A stretch of DNA of 64,000 bases, taken from the NCBI GenBank assembly GCA_033063855.1, contig CP093829.1:11480243-11544242 (forward strand), given 5' to 3'. Origin of the DNA: Smittia aterrima. Its lineage: Eukaryota > Arthropoda > Insecta > Diptera > Chironomidae. Below the pieces are notes generated by a model. That model had not been told where the DNA came from. It did not search any database and saw only the letters and a program-made list of their open reading frames with translations. Positions 23,681 through 35,427 of this stretch are shown here, one piece after another. Numbering within the stretch: the stretch's first letter is position 1; the number at the start of each line of letters is the position of its first letter. The translations under genes were made by a program, and so were the position numbers.

Positions 23681-26464
23681 ATGTCGGCCGAACAAAAGCA
23701 AGTAAGTAGAAATATTTTACATGTCTGGAATCAATTAATTGCGGTCGTTTGTTAATTCCCGTCCCCATTGCTCATAAATCAACATGAAACATTAGTTTGA
23801 CTAAAAAGATTTCTGATGTGAAGCAGTGAAAACATTTTATGATTAATTTCCGCATCTTCCGGCTCAATTGTGTATGTTCATTCTTAGAGCATTTTCTACT
23901 TCGATGATGTTGCGTTATGAATAATAGCCATGAAGGGGATGGGGTTGAACTAAAAGCCACGAAATATCAAGAATTTCTCACTTCTGACGAAGGAGAGGGA
24001 GGTTGATGTGCAAAAAATTGTCGAGTTCAGATTTGTGACTCAGAACTTTAGTTCGCCAGAGAATTCATCGATTTTTAATTCTTCAATGAACTTCGCATAA
24101 ATCACGTTCAAGTGGAGCTGTCTGGTGCAGTTTTTCAAGGTCAACTGGTTCATCAGCTTCTATTTTATTAAAACTTCAAGTGTTTCTGAATTTCCTGCGA
24201 AATCTTTCATCTCGAAACACTCAACATTCCATCTTAAACAGAGCGTAAACTTGTTGAGTTCATGAGACACTACCAGCATCAATTTCATGACAAAGTCTTG
24301 CATGACACTCCTTCGACTTAACTTCATTCTTTCTTCCCCAAATCGCTCTGTCGCCGTCCGAAAATAAATTTTGTAACTGGAGCAGCATATAAACATCGAG
24401 AAAGACGAATTTAAAACTTATGCACACACATGGCGAGAAGAAAGAACGGAGAAGTCAGCGGAATATTTTTGTTGAAGCGCATTCGAGTCGCAATTGTGTG
24501 AATGCCGATGAGAACAATACTGGAAAACAAAGGAAGCATATTCATGCAGTCGAAATTAAGTCGTGAAGTTCACGAGAATTTAATGATTGTTGGAGTCTGA
24601 TGCGGTAAAGATTCAATTGTGCAGCTCCATTGACTTTCCCGTTGCTTTGGAGAAATTGTCGAGCCGCGAAAATTACAAATTCCGAGTGCATCGCTAACAC
24701 ACAAACACAAATTTTATTCATCAATCGTCTTCTCTTCAAAACCTTTTTACGGTTGGAAACATCAAATAATTAAGCATAACTGATCGCGTGCCTTCTTCTT
24801 CACTTCGACCCATTGACGGAATGTGGTGCGAGGAATGTGAGAAACTACTTTCATTAAGCGGTATGCAGAGAATGAAATCGCTTAATTAAGAATCAAATTT
24901 GTCAGCCGATCAAATGTCAATCGTTATCAGCTCAACAAATCCATTAGAAGCAAACAAAACAAACAATCTCGTATGTAAACGAAACTTCGCGGTTGAAAAA
25001 TCGATTGTGAGTAAATCACAAGATAATCAAGCGCGGCTTCTAATTCACTGATAATAATAATTTCTTCACTCGTTTGTGTGTTCTTGTCAAGGAATGGAAA
25101 AGAGCTCTGTTGAGCGTAGGAACAAACTTATTAGTCTAATTTTCGCTTAATCTTTATAACATTTTATTTCCATTCTTTGCTCATATTGCGTGTCTTTTCA
25201 ACTTCCGCTTTTTCTTCTTTTACAGTTCTCGTCTCTCGACACGGCTGGGTATGTTGGCTTTGCTAATTTGCCAAACCAAGTTCATCGTAAGTCTGTGAAA
25301 AAGGGCTTTGAATTTACGCTGATGATTGTCGGAGAATCCGGATTAGGAAAATCAACACTCGTGAATTCTCTGTTCTTGACTGATCTCTATCCTGAGAGAG
25401 TCGTTCCCGACGCTGTTGGTAAGATGAATTCAACCGTTGTTAAACATACATAAACTAAAAGTCCAATTTGTCTACAGAAAAACAAAAGCAAACACTCAAA
25501 CTCGATGCATCAACAGTTGAGATTGAAGAGCGTGGAGTAAAGCTTCGTTTGACAGTTGTTGACACTCCAGGCTTTGGAGACGCAATCGATAACTCTGATA
25601 GTTTCAGTGCCATTCTCGAATACATTGATGATCAATATGAGCGCTTCTTGCGCGATGAAAGTGGGTTGAACCGTCGCAACATTGTTGATAATCGTATCCA
25701 CTGTTGTTTCTACTTTATTTCGCCATTCGGTCATGGGTAAGTTTTAGGGAGTTTTTGTTTGTCTGAATTATTTGTCAACGTGTTTATTACAGATTGAAGC
25801 CATTGGATATTGAGTTCATGAAAAAACTACATTCGAAAGTTAACATAGTTCCCGTGATCGCCAAGGCTGATGTTCTCACGAAGCAGGAAGTGAACCGTCT
25901 CAAATTTCGTATACTCGAAGAAATTAAAGCCAACGGAATCAAAATCTATCCATTGCCCGATTGTGACTCAGACGAAGATGAAGATTACAAAGAGCAAGTC
26001 CGTCAATTAAAAGAAGCAGTGCCATTCGCTGTTTGCGGCTCTACAACTTTGCTTGAAGTTAAAGGAAAGAAAGTTCGAGGGCGATTGTATCCATGGGGCG
26101 TTGTTGAGGTTGAAAATCCAGAGCATTGTGACTTCATCAAACTCCGTACGATGCTTATGTGAGTAAACTTCCTTCAACTATTGAAAAATCTTAATTATTG
26201 TATAATTTTAGAACTCACATGCAAGATCTTCAAGAGGTGACACAAGAAGTTCATTACGAGAACTATCGATCAGAGCGTTTAGCGAAAGGTGTTCGTCAGA
26301 ACGGAAAAGCAACAAATGGCAATGGTCATCTCGCCAAAGAAGAAAACTTTGATGAAAATGATTCAAACGACAAGGATCGTATTTTGAGAGAAAAGGAAGC
26401 CGAATTGAGACGAATGCAGGAGATGTTGGCACAAATGCAAGCAAAAATGCAAGCGCAGCAATAA
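23681..26464 (+). CDS. Sep1: Septin-1 GTP-binding filament protein
   Basis: Five exons: 23681-23701, 25226-25418, 25478-25736, 25793-26158 and 26212-26464 (1092 bases, 363 residues). All phases agree. After a 7-residue first exon comes the septin polybasic and GTPase core: YVGFANLPNQVHRKSVKKGFEF, P-loop GESGLGKS at 43-50, switch DTPGFGD, and the AKAD specificity motif. The septin-unique element follows (RGRLYPWGVVEVENPEHCDFIKLRTML). The C-terminus is a coiled coil (REKEAELRRMQEMLAQMQAKMQAQQ) that closely matches the end of Drosophila Sep1 as I recall it. Septins form hetero-oligomeric filaments in cytokinesis and cortex organisation. The 1.5 kb first intron is unusually long for this window. 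Confidence 0.95.
23702..25225 (+). other. Sep1 intron 1
   Basis: 1524-base first intron, donor GTAAGT and acceptor TTTTACAG. Minus-strand frames at 23772, 24160 and 24542 lack motifs. Its position suggests regulatory content, but no specific element is recognisable. Confidence 0.5.
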
Positions 26465-26885
26465 GAAGCGACACTGACAATTCAAAGACAAAAATCTCTG
26501 TAAATTACTAAAGAATTTTATTTTAACTTTTTAGACTTTCTGTAAGATCGCCGTATTTAACGTTGATCAATCGATTTTATTCAATTTTAGTATCGTTTCG
26601 TGCCAATATTTTATTTGTGCAAGCCGCAAGCTATTACTCTCGTTCCCCACAACCTTCTTTCTATCTCGGTTGTGTTCTCGATGCAATTCGTAAAGCTTGT
26701 GTACTTAACAGCCGACAAACAATGCTTTTTGCTTAAAGAAATTGCGCAAAATATGCTAATTAGAAAATAAGAAATAACTTCTCTTAACAAACAATCTCTT
26801 TTGCTTTAAGGATATTTTAATTCGCGAGTATCATGAAACGGATTCATCAAATATATTTTTTCACCATGAAAGGAAAAGTGAGATC

Positions 26886-26891
26886 AATAAA
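26886..26891 (+). terminator. Poly(A) signal of Sep1
   Basis: AATAAA on the Sep1 strand, 421 bases after the stop, 38 bases away from the opposing mEFG1 signal. Confidence 0.45.
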
Positions 26892-26929
26892 GAATGAAAG
26901 CATCATAAAGTTCGAAAATAATAAATCGC

Positions 26930-26935
26930 TTTATT
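26930..26935 (-). terminator. Poly(A) signal of mEFG1
   Basis: AATAAA on the minus strand, 46 bases after the mEFG1 stop codon. Cleavage 15-25 bases on would fall next to the Sep1 3' end. Confidence 0.6.
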
Positions 26936-26981
26936 AATAAATTAAAACTTTTCTAGCTATGAACAAACATGTTCCTTAATT

Positions 26982-29367
26982 TTAATTCTTCTTTTGTTTC
27001 TTTTTATCGTTAATTTTATCGTCGACAACTATTCCTTGAGAGCGCTGATATTCCATGATGAGTTTTTCTTGAACGTCAGGCAGGCAAGGTGAGTAACGAC
27101 TATATTCCATGCTGAATTCTCCTTTGCCTTGTGTGCTTGATCTAAAATCAAAAGTGTTATTTAGTGTCAAAAAGGATACAAGTAAGATTTAACAAACCTG
27201 AGTTCTCCAGCATATCCAAACATGTCATTTAATGGAACTTCAGCGTAAACTGTACTCCAACCTTCAGCTCCATCAGTTCCCGTGATGATTCCATGTCGTT
27301 TGTTTAGCTGTCCGATAACAGATCCTTGGAATTCATCTGGACATGTCACTTCTACTGACATCACAGGCTCGAGAATTTGCCAGCCTCCGTTTTCGAAAAC
27401 TTCCTTTACAGCTCCTTGCGCAGCAAGCATGAAAGCCAATTCACTGGAGTCGACAACGTGATGAGCACCATCTTGCAGACGGAATTTAACTCCCGAAAGT
27501 TTATGACCGGAAAGCAAACCTTTGTCAGACATTAAGCGGAAGCCTTTCTCAACACCAGGAATAAAGTTCTTTGGTACGTTAGTTCCGATTGTCTCGTCTT
27601 TGAATTCAATGTTAGTATTGAGATGAGCTGGAAGTGGTTCCATGATTCCAGTGACTCGAGCAAACTGTCCTGATCCACCAGATTGCTTCTTATGGAGATA
27701 ATCGAATTCGCATGGTCCTATAAGCGTTTCTCTGAAAGCAACTTTTGGTTTTCCAAGCACGACCGGGCAATTGTATTCTCGTTCCATACGTTGAGCGTAA
27801 ATCTCTAAATGCAATTCACCCATTCCTGACACGAGTGTTTCCTTCACGTCTGGATCATATGCGAATTGGAATGTCGGGTCTTCTTTTGTGAAACGAGCAA
27901 TGGCTTTTGCGAAGTTATCACGATCTTTGTTGTTTGCTGGTTTAATTGCCATTGACACAACGGGATCAGGAACGAAGATTGATTCCATTGATAAATCACT
28001 TCGCTGAGATGTCAAGAAAGTATCACCACTAGCGCAATCAACGCCAAACAGAGCAAAGATATCTCCAGCGAGAACTTCATTAACATCTTCCATTGTGTTT
28101 GAGTGCAATCGGACGAGACGAGCTAAGCGAACTTTCTTTCCTGTTCTGGCGTTGTAGATGTTGTCTCCTTTCTTAAGAATTCCTTGATAGCAACGGAGAT
28201 AAGTGAGTTGACCAAAGCGACCGGCTTCGAGTTTGAATGCGAGACCAACAAATGGCGCTTTACCATCACGAGCAGCATTAAGTGGAACCTTTTCAGTTTC
28301 TGCACCAACTTTCTCAATCAACGCAAGGTTCTCAACTTCTCCTGGATTTGGCAAATAATCAAGAACTCCATCAAGTAGAGGTTGAACTCCTTTGTTCTTC
28401 AGAGCAGTTCCAACAAAGACTGGAGTGAATTTTCGTTTCAAGCATGATCGACGGATTGCTGCTTTAAGATCATCAATTGTTGGTGTCTTTTCTTCAAGGA
28501 AAATTTCACCGAGAGTATCATCAACATTGGAAACATGTTCAATCAGTTCCTGACGACGTTCACTAGCTTCAGTTCGCATGTCTTGTGGAATCTCATCTGC
28601 TCTGATTTGCATTCCAAAGTTTCCTTCGAAATAAAGAGCTTGTTCAGTTACCAAGTCAATGATTCCTTTGCAATTGCTTTCAAGTCCAATCGGAAGTTGA
28701 ACAAATGCAGCATTGTGCATAAGTTTTGATCGCATGTGTGACAAGACTCTGTAAGGATTGGAGCCAAGCCGGTCGAGTTTGTTGATAAAAGCGAGACAAG
28801 GAACATTGTAACGTTTCATTTGTCGATTGACTGTGAGTGTTTGACTTTGAACGCCTCCAACAGCACACAGAACAAGAATGGCACCATCAAGTACTCGAAG
28901 AGCTCTTTCTACTTCAACTGTGAAATCGACGTGACCGGGAGTGTCAATGATGTTAATGTTATAATTTCTCCAGATTGTATAAGTAGCTGCCGATTGAATT
29001 GTGATTCCACGTTGACGTTCTAACTCCATAGAATCCATTGTCGCTCCAACGTTGTCTTTTCCTTTAACCTCGTGCATCTCCGCTATTCTTCCGGTGTAGA
29101 AAAGAATTCTTTCAGTTAAAGTTGTCTTTCCCGAGTCAATGTGAGCTGAGATTCCAATGTTTCTAATTTTATCGATTGGAGCGTGAACAGCGAATTTGTT
29201 GTCTTGTGAATAACTGCGAGCTGCAATTGCCTAAAAACCAGAGAAGATCAAAATTATGCAATTTACTTTCTGATGAAATCTTAAAGAAATCTAACTTGAA
29301 TTCTCGAGCTGACATCGCTAACAACTTTGACAGTTTGTCTGGAGCGAAGAACATTGAAGATCGTCAT
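26982..29367 (-). CDS. mEFG1: Mitochondrial elongation factor G 1 (GFM1)
   Basis: Three minus-strand exons: 29367-29296, 29230-27198 and 27141-26982 (2265 bases, 754 residues). Exon 1 encodes 24 residues that fit a mitochondrial presequence (MTIFNVLRSRQTVKVV). Then comes the translational GTPase: P-loop AHIDSGKT, MELERQRGITIQSAATY (switch 1), DTPGHVDFT, INKLDRLG, domain II, and the EF-G domains III-V (VSGMGELHLEIYAQRMEREY; GGWQILEPVMSVEVTCPDEF; FGYAGELRFVKSYLYPF). The small last exon adds RSSTQGKGEFSMEYSRYSPC and a Lys-rich end. GFM1 moves tRNAs on mitochondrial ribosomes; it is distinct from GFM2, which recycles them. Length matches the family. The start exon rests on phase and composition, so it is less certain than the rest. 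Confidence 0.93.
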
Positions 29368-29770
29368 TGTCACGAGCTTCTTTCAAAGCTTAATTTAAAT
29401 TTACTCGTTTTTCAGAACGTTTTTTCGACGTTGGTAACTTTTGCTCTGGCAATTCCACTGAAAGGTAGGCTGTCCAGATTCTCCCCTACGGTAGGAATGT
29501 CCTGCTTTTGAGACCGTGTACTCCCCGGTGTCCTGCTCGCTAAAAAATACCGTGAAAATCCTCCTTTGGAGCAAAAATCAAAATTATCACCAACAGAAAA
29601 AAAATTTCGTCTATTCTCCTTAATCAAAATTTTAAAGGCACAAAAAAAATTCAAATTCGTGTCCGCTAATAAAAACTCTATTGAAATTCTCAGTCACTTA
29701 TTGTTTATTTTTCTCAATCTATGTCAAATTGAAAATTTTTGAGAATTCCAAAACACAAAGTGAAATTTCG

Positions 29771-30148
29771 ATGATCGATCCGACAAGCTGGTTTTTGTGC
29801 CTTTCAATTTTCGGCCGTGCACTGGCCAAGCGAGAATATCTCGAAATTAAAGAAGCTCTAAACCTCCGAGGATGGTATGCAAACTCGAAGTTCGTTCGCA
29901 CTGCGAAAACCATCGTCCATCTCCGCCACAAAACGACCAATGGAGGTACTCGCGACGGACGCTATTGCCCTTATCAGGTGGATGTCTTTGTAGACAATAC
30001 CACGTTGCGGTACAACTTGCGCCGCCAGCAGCGCACTAAATGGACAGTAAGTGAAACAAAAATAAGAATTGTCTTGATATGAAACTTCTTCAGTCATTCA
30101 CTCAATCTGTTGTTCGTTTCATTTCAGGTCGTGAAAGGCAGGGGGTAA
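29771..30148 (+). CDS. Small, possibly secreted basic protein, unidentified
   Basis: Two-exon gene model: 29771-30046 and 30128-30148, phase 0, consensus splice sites (ACA|GTAAGT, TTTCAG|GTC), 98 residues. The N-terminus has a hydrophobic stretch and a plausible cleavage site (WFLCLSIFGRALA|KREYLE). The remainder is rich in Arg, Lys and Thr with one cysteine, and ends QQRTKWTVVKGRG. Codon choice looks coding across the frame, better than on the two minus-strand frames that also stay open here (29858-30097). It is divergent from mEFG1 by about 400 bases. I do not recognise the family. The N-terminus could equally be an ordinary helix, because it has no positive charge before the hydrophobic part. 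Confidence 0.4.
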
Positions 30149-30190
30149 ATATCTCAACAAAATCGTCCGTACCATAACTATTTTTGGGCC

Positions 30191-30280
30191 TTCATAACGA
30201 GTCATAACGAGAAATAACGGGTCATAACGAGAAATAACAAAAAATAACGAGAAATAACAAAAAATAACGAGAAATAATCA
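30191..30280. repeat. Ten-base tandem repeat, nine units
   Basis: Nine consecutive 10-base units in register, each carrying ATAAC at the same place (for example GTCATAACGA, GAAATAACAA, AAAATAACGA). Units differ at flanking bases and partly alternate, giving a secondary 20-base period. The array sits just downstream of the small plus-strand gene. Confidence 0.85.
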
Positions 30281-30415
30281 TGAAAATTTCAAATCATCGA
30301 CGTTACACAAAAAAAAATCAAGAAAATTGACAAAATTTTTACCTGCAAGGTAGTTAAACGTGTAAAATTCGCAAAGACAATAGTCGGCAAAGACACGTAT
30401 GTGTTAATCGATTTT

Positions 30416-30504
30416 GTGTAAAACACGCGGAATTGTAATTGGTGTAAAACGATAAGTATAAGAAATTTAAAAGTAATTCCAATTCCACGTAAAACGTTTT
30501 ACAC
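30416..30504. repeat. Imperfect inverted repeat (hairpin / MITE-like element)
   Basis: The left arm (30416-30442) begins GTGTAAAAC and continues CGCGGAATTG. The right arm (30474-30504), reverse complemented, begins GTGTAAAACG and continues CGTGGAATTGG. The loop is about 30 bases. The GTGTAAAAC motif recurs near 30443. It resembles a short foldback or MITE remnant, but no target-site duplication is clear. Confidence 0.5.
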
Positions 30505-30535
30505 ATGTGTTTTTAACATCGCTGCCTACCTGAAT

Positions 30536-30891
30536 AGTAGAAAGAGCTGTGTGGTCGTGAGGTTTGACTTGGTCTATGATGTTAAAGGTGACAGGGCCAT
30601 CGCGGATATCATCAAGCTTTTGAGCTTGGACGTGGTAAGCGACACCGCAACCTGTCTTGGCGCAAGTCAAAGTGAATCGGCAAAACGTGAATGGACAACT
30701 AAAATTCTTAAAGGCGTACGAGCCTGGCAGTGCATTGGCAACTGCCTCAACAATTTCAGGATGAGCTCGTTTATCATTAACCATTTTCATTGGTTTCAAC
30801 TGAGTCGAAGTCAGAGCGATTGACGATCCAAATCGAATATTTGGATTCAACGACGGAGCAAAGATTCGAGTCTTTTGATCAGCTGAAATCT
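30536..30891 (-). CDS. Exon of an unidentified Cys/His (zinc-finger-like) protein
   Basis: An open coding-like frame bounded by a possible acceptor (GATTTCAG|CTGATC) and a good donor (ATTCAG|GTAGGC at 30535). The peptide contains SCPFTFC, LTCAKTGC and, about 30 residues on, KPHDHTAL. This C-x4-C / C-x4-C ... H-x-H spacing recalls WRKY-GCM1/FLYWCH-type zinc fingers. No start codon exon or continuation is certain. One phase-compatible next exon near 30030 on the minus strand would overlap the plus-strand gene and looks less coding. The phase would also allow joining to mEFG1 exon 29230, but that product makes little sense. Gene function is unknown. Confidence 0.35.
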
Positions 30892-31170
30892 CGAAAATTG
30901 TTTTTTAACGAAGTTGTTTTGTTTGTAAGGCATTTTGGCAAATTTAGGAATTTCCTATAATAAAAGATAACGGAAAAAGAGAAAGTCTGTTAGAATGAAT
31001 CAAATGTTAGTCGATGCAGTGAGTTAGCTGAATTATAAGTTATAAAAGCACACACGGTTCCCCTGACGTCGTCTGGACAGCCTACTCAAAGGGATCGAAG
31101 CTAGTTTCATCATTGTTTTGATTCGCAGTTTTGTTGTTTTGTTAAAATAAATTTGACTAAAAGTGGGAAA

Positions 31171-34100
31171 ATGGATATTCTAGAAGAAGAAAGAAAACCT
31201 GTAATTAAGCAATCGGTTTACTGTCGAAGTTTCCAAGGAGAAGATTTACAAGCAACGGCTTTGTCTATAAATTACAATGGATCTTTCCTATTGCTTGCTG
31301 GCCGCAGACACTTAGCTTTGCAGAATCTAGAGAACTATGAAACAGATATGAAATTGTTTCATCGGAACTCAAAGTTCGAGGTATCTTGTGCTGAGTTCGC
31401 TATTTGCGAGAAATCGTCCAATAATTGTGCAGTAGCAACATCTCAATTGATCGAAGTCGTAACTTGGAGGGAAGCAGACCCGCTGCTGGAGCATTCATTA
31501 CGAGCACACACAAGAATGGTCACAGACATTGATTGGCATTCAAAACACGCTTATCTTCTTGCTACTTGTTCTATTGACACTTTTACTCACCTTTGGTAAG
31601 CTTGGCTTAGTACGGAATAGCTCAAACTGATTTAAAATTGATTTCTTTCACTTATCAGGGACTTACGGGATCCTAAGAAGCCGATTCTGTCTCTCTCAGC
31701 GGTTTGTATGAGTGGAGCAACGCAAGTAGGTTTCAATAGAGTTAGCGGAAATCTGATAGCAACGGCTCATGACGGAGATTTAAGAATTTGGGACATTAGA
31801 AAAGGATCCAGGCCTGTTCAATATATCACAGCTCATTTGAATCGAATCCACGGAATCAATTGGAGTCACACTCAAGACTACACTCTGATAACAGCTTCAC
31901 AAGATGGGTCAGTGAAGTTCTTTGACATTAATAATCCGAGGAGAGCTGAACGAATCATTACAACTGCGTCGCCAGCACCAGTCTGGAGAGCTCGATACAC
32001 ACCGCCTTGCTTTCAAGACGGACTCATCACAATTATAGTTCCTCATGTTGGCAGTCATGCAGACACAAACGAGAATTCTTTATTGCTGTGGAACAACTCA
32101 AGCCAAAGCCAAAGTCAATCAACTCCGGTTTGTCAGTTTGTGGGTCATACTGACGTCATTCTTGACTTTGCTTATCGCTATAAACGACATATAGAACAAA
32201 CGGAAGATCTTGAAATCTATACATGGAGTCGAGATCAAACATTTAGAGTTTGGAAATTAGATAAAGAACTTCAGAAGCTATGCAGTCAAAGTGCAATTGA
32301 AACTGAAAGTGGATTATCAGCTTTGGATTATCATCAAGGGGCTGCGTCACTTCAACCGAGCTGTTCACTTCAGCATGAATTTTCTTTGATTTACTTTCCT
32401 AATATCCCTGGAGTTCAAAACTATGAATGCGATCCGAACAAAAGAAATGCCATGATCAGAATCGTAGCCAACGGATACATAATAGTGCTTCAAGTAATAT
32501 TTCCAAGTGGATACCCTGTGCTGAATCAACTTCCTGTGTTCGAGTTTTGTCAAGGAACAAGTTTGGATGACAATCTTTCGCTTAAGCTTATGAAGGTTTT
32601 GAAAGACACAGCCGCCAGCCGAGTAAGAAAAGGAAGAACTTGTCTCGAGCAATGTTTACGTAATCTCGTCGGTGATTTAAAGAAGGAATCAGGAGGCGAT
32701 AAGGCTCATCTTCGTCTTCAATCTCCACGACTTGAAGGGGCTTTATCGGGGGTTCTTGACGCTTGTATTCCTTTTCCAAAAACAAGTGGAGCTCGTTTTA
32801 ATTCTGCTGGTCTGCTGGTAACTTTCTCACGACCACTCACAGCGAAACGTTTCAATTTACGTAACCAAACAACGCCAAGAGCACTGTCAGCACTCTCCGG
32901 AGGTTACCTTGGAAACGTTAATGGATCAAAGCCGGTATTTTATGCTCAACGAGAAAATGCACTGGATAGAGCAAGGGCAATAAACACGAGCATCTGCATT
33001 TACGATGTTTCTAAATTATTCCTAGTTAGCCGTGAACTTGCTGATAAATATATCATCGATCCAAGCAATATTCCCGAGATGTGCCGCCATAATAAACAAG
33101 TTGCAGAAGAATTAGGACGACCAGACTTGGTTCAATGCTGGTGCCTAGCTGAGATGGTTGCATCCTCAACATGTGATAACGAATCATCGGACGACGAAAT
33201 GTTCTCAAGCCAAAATCCCTTCGCTAGAAATCTCCTTGAATCTTTGTGAGTTTGAGTTGTTTGTTCTCAAAAAAGCTTTATAAAAATTTCTCTTTGCAGA
33301 ATCATACACTTTGCTAAAATAAGCGATGTCCAAACAGCAGCAATGCTTTGCGTTACTTTTGGAAGATACTGTCAAGAAATCGCCTCGAGGACCTCATCCT
33401 TTTCAACAAAATCCAACACAAGCGTGAGTTAAATTACGCAGATGAATTAAAATTTGCACAAATCTAATTGCATGTTGATGAGCAGACAAGCTCATAAAAA
33501 TTTAATCCCCAACTGGTGGAACTGGGAAATTAATTATCTTTAGTTCCAAAATTTATATTAACAATCAAACTTTATAACTTGAAGCTTTAGAGGTTTTGCA
33601 AATAGCGCAACTTAAACTTTTGCAAAAAGCTCAAAAGCTTCGGATCGTTGGAAGGAAATGGAGAAGAATCAACACAAAAATCATTTTTATATTTTCACAC
33701 ACAGCATTCACAGCATCAACGATTATTGTTGTTGAAGGTATTTATTTATTTGAAAATTCTGTGGCAATTAGCGAAGATTCAGTGCTTTTATGTTTATTTA
33801 GCTTATTGGTGAATTCAATTATATTAGTTTGTGGGTGGAATGATTGCTGGTTGCTTTAAGCTTTAGACTTGATGAAAATTTAATGTTTTTCTTCTACATA
33901 ATTTAACTTATTTGATGTTCACTTTCAAACAGCAAAGCGTTTCACCTTACCACACCGTGACAACTGTCGACAGTAATTCTCAGATTGTTATGAAGCACAG
34001 CGCTTGGTTGATGGCTCACTTAAAAGGACAAACGAGAAGTAACTCTTGGAGTGACTCACTCGACGACTATAGAATTAACGACGTCAATCGAAGTCTTCTT

Positions 34101-34539
34101 GGAGATTCAAACCGTCACTTTTATGATAGTCTGAAGAAATCTTATGCTGACATTCTTTACTGCTACGGTCTTCTCTCACAAAGAGCTCAGGTTCTGAAGT
34201 ATCTTTCAATTGCGCCAGCTATTTCATGTAGTGGAGTAGAGTTCGTGACGGAATGCCAAAGCTGCAGAAAAACGACAAGAGGACCATTTTGCCTTCATTG
34301 CAAGAAATATTTGCTTTACTGTTCGTTGTGTCAACTTCCAGTCCGGGGAGCTGCTAACGCATGTCTTAGCTGTGGACATGGTGGTCATACAGTGAGTTAC
34401 CTAAATGTTAATTGACTAGACGAGTTTTATATATGCATTCATTTAGGCTCATTTGTTCGAATGGTTCAACAAAAATAACTCATGTCCAACTTGTGGCTGT
34501 AAGTGCATCGAAAAAAGTGGAAGCTTTTGCGATATTTGA
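31171..34539 (+). CDS. Wdr59: WDR59, subunit of the GATOR2 complex
   Basis: Five exons: 31171-31595, 31659-33245, 33300-33423, 33933-34391 and 34447-34539 (2688 bases, 895 residues), all in phase. N-terminal WD40 propeller (HTRMVTDIDWHSKHAYLLATCSIDTFTHLWD; RIHGINWSHTQDYTLITASQDGSVKFFD; GHTDVILDFAYRY). An RWD-like region follows (ESGLSALDYHQGA..MIRIVANGYIIVLQVIFPSGYP), then the conserved LADKYIIDPSNIPEMCRHN segment. The end is a C-terminal RING-type cysteine cluster (CQSCRKTTRGPFCLHC, CSLCQLPVRGAANACLSCGHGGHT, CPTCGCKC). GATOR2 sits on lysosomes and promotes TORC1 by opposing GATOR1. Length fits the family. Intron 3 (509 bases) is long for the gene. Confidence 0.94.
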
Positions 34540-35427
34540 ATCAATGATAGTTTTTTTTTGAAGAGAATTAAAGTTTATAAATGTTTTTATCATCACAAAT
34601 ATTTATTTTCATCTATAAATTAATTACACTCAATTTTGGGTTCTCCAGTTTTAGCTAAACTAACTGTTATCTCAAACTTTGGTTTCCATTTCTTCACCTT
34701 TTCTAAAATTTATTTCAGTCCTCGAGGTTTGCTGCAAAAATTTACATTTTCTTAAAAGTTTGTATGTAGATTGAAAAGTTACAAAAATTGGGATTGAGTT
34801 AATGTCACAAATGAATAGTCAGGTAAATTGCGAATGTGATCACACTCAAGGACATAAAAAAGCTACTGAGTGAAACATCAAAGGAATTTTCACCGGAGTT
34901 CTCAGGAACATTCATGTAAAATTTTCTAATAGAAACATTTTTAGGAAAATTCGTGACATGACAAGATAAGGAGAGAGAGAGAGTGACCGGGCGAATGAGG
35001 AATATTCTAACTAAATTAATCGACAACAGTTTACTGTGACCCACCGAAACATGGAAGGAGTTTTACATTCTCTCAAAACATTTCAAGATATTTCAATTCG
35101 ATTGACGACAGTATTCTGTGAAATTAATTTCATAAATTGATGCTTGTTCCATTGGGTCTATTACATGAATGATAGCCATCAATTATTCAACTTTTTGTCA
35201 TTAGTATACGGCAATGGAAGAATTGTAAAAATTGCACTAATATCCTTGTATTGATTATACAATTTCGTATCCTATCACAAAATAAATTGCTGCTGACGAT
35301 ACTAACTGAGACGACAATTTGCGCCGCATCTGATCTAATCCCGCGATTCTAATTGACATTTAAGTTAAATTTAATTAACGTCAGTTGAGTGTAATTTCGT
35401 CGTACCACGTCGTTTGGAGTTTTCAAT
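34540..35427. other. Intergenic between convergent Wdr59 and Ndae1 (long isoform)
   Basis: AT-rich 3' flanks with no gene. An ATTAAA about 30 bases after the Wdr59 stop may be its poly(A) signal. A short AG-rich tract at 34971-34983 is the only simple repeat. Confidence 0.4.

Noticed and set aside
29858..30097. 79-codon minus-strand frame overlapping the small plus-strand gene
   Set aside because: Poorer codon use, and it gives no sensible join to the exon at 30536; the plus-strand model has both splice sites and a stop in order.
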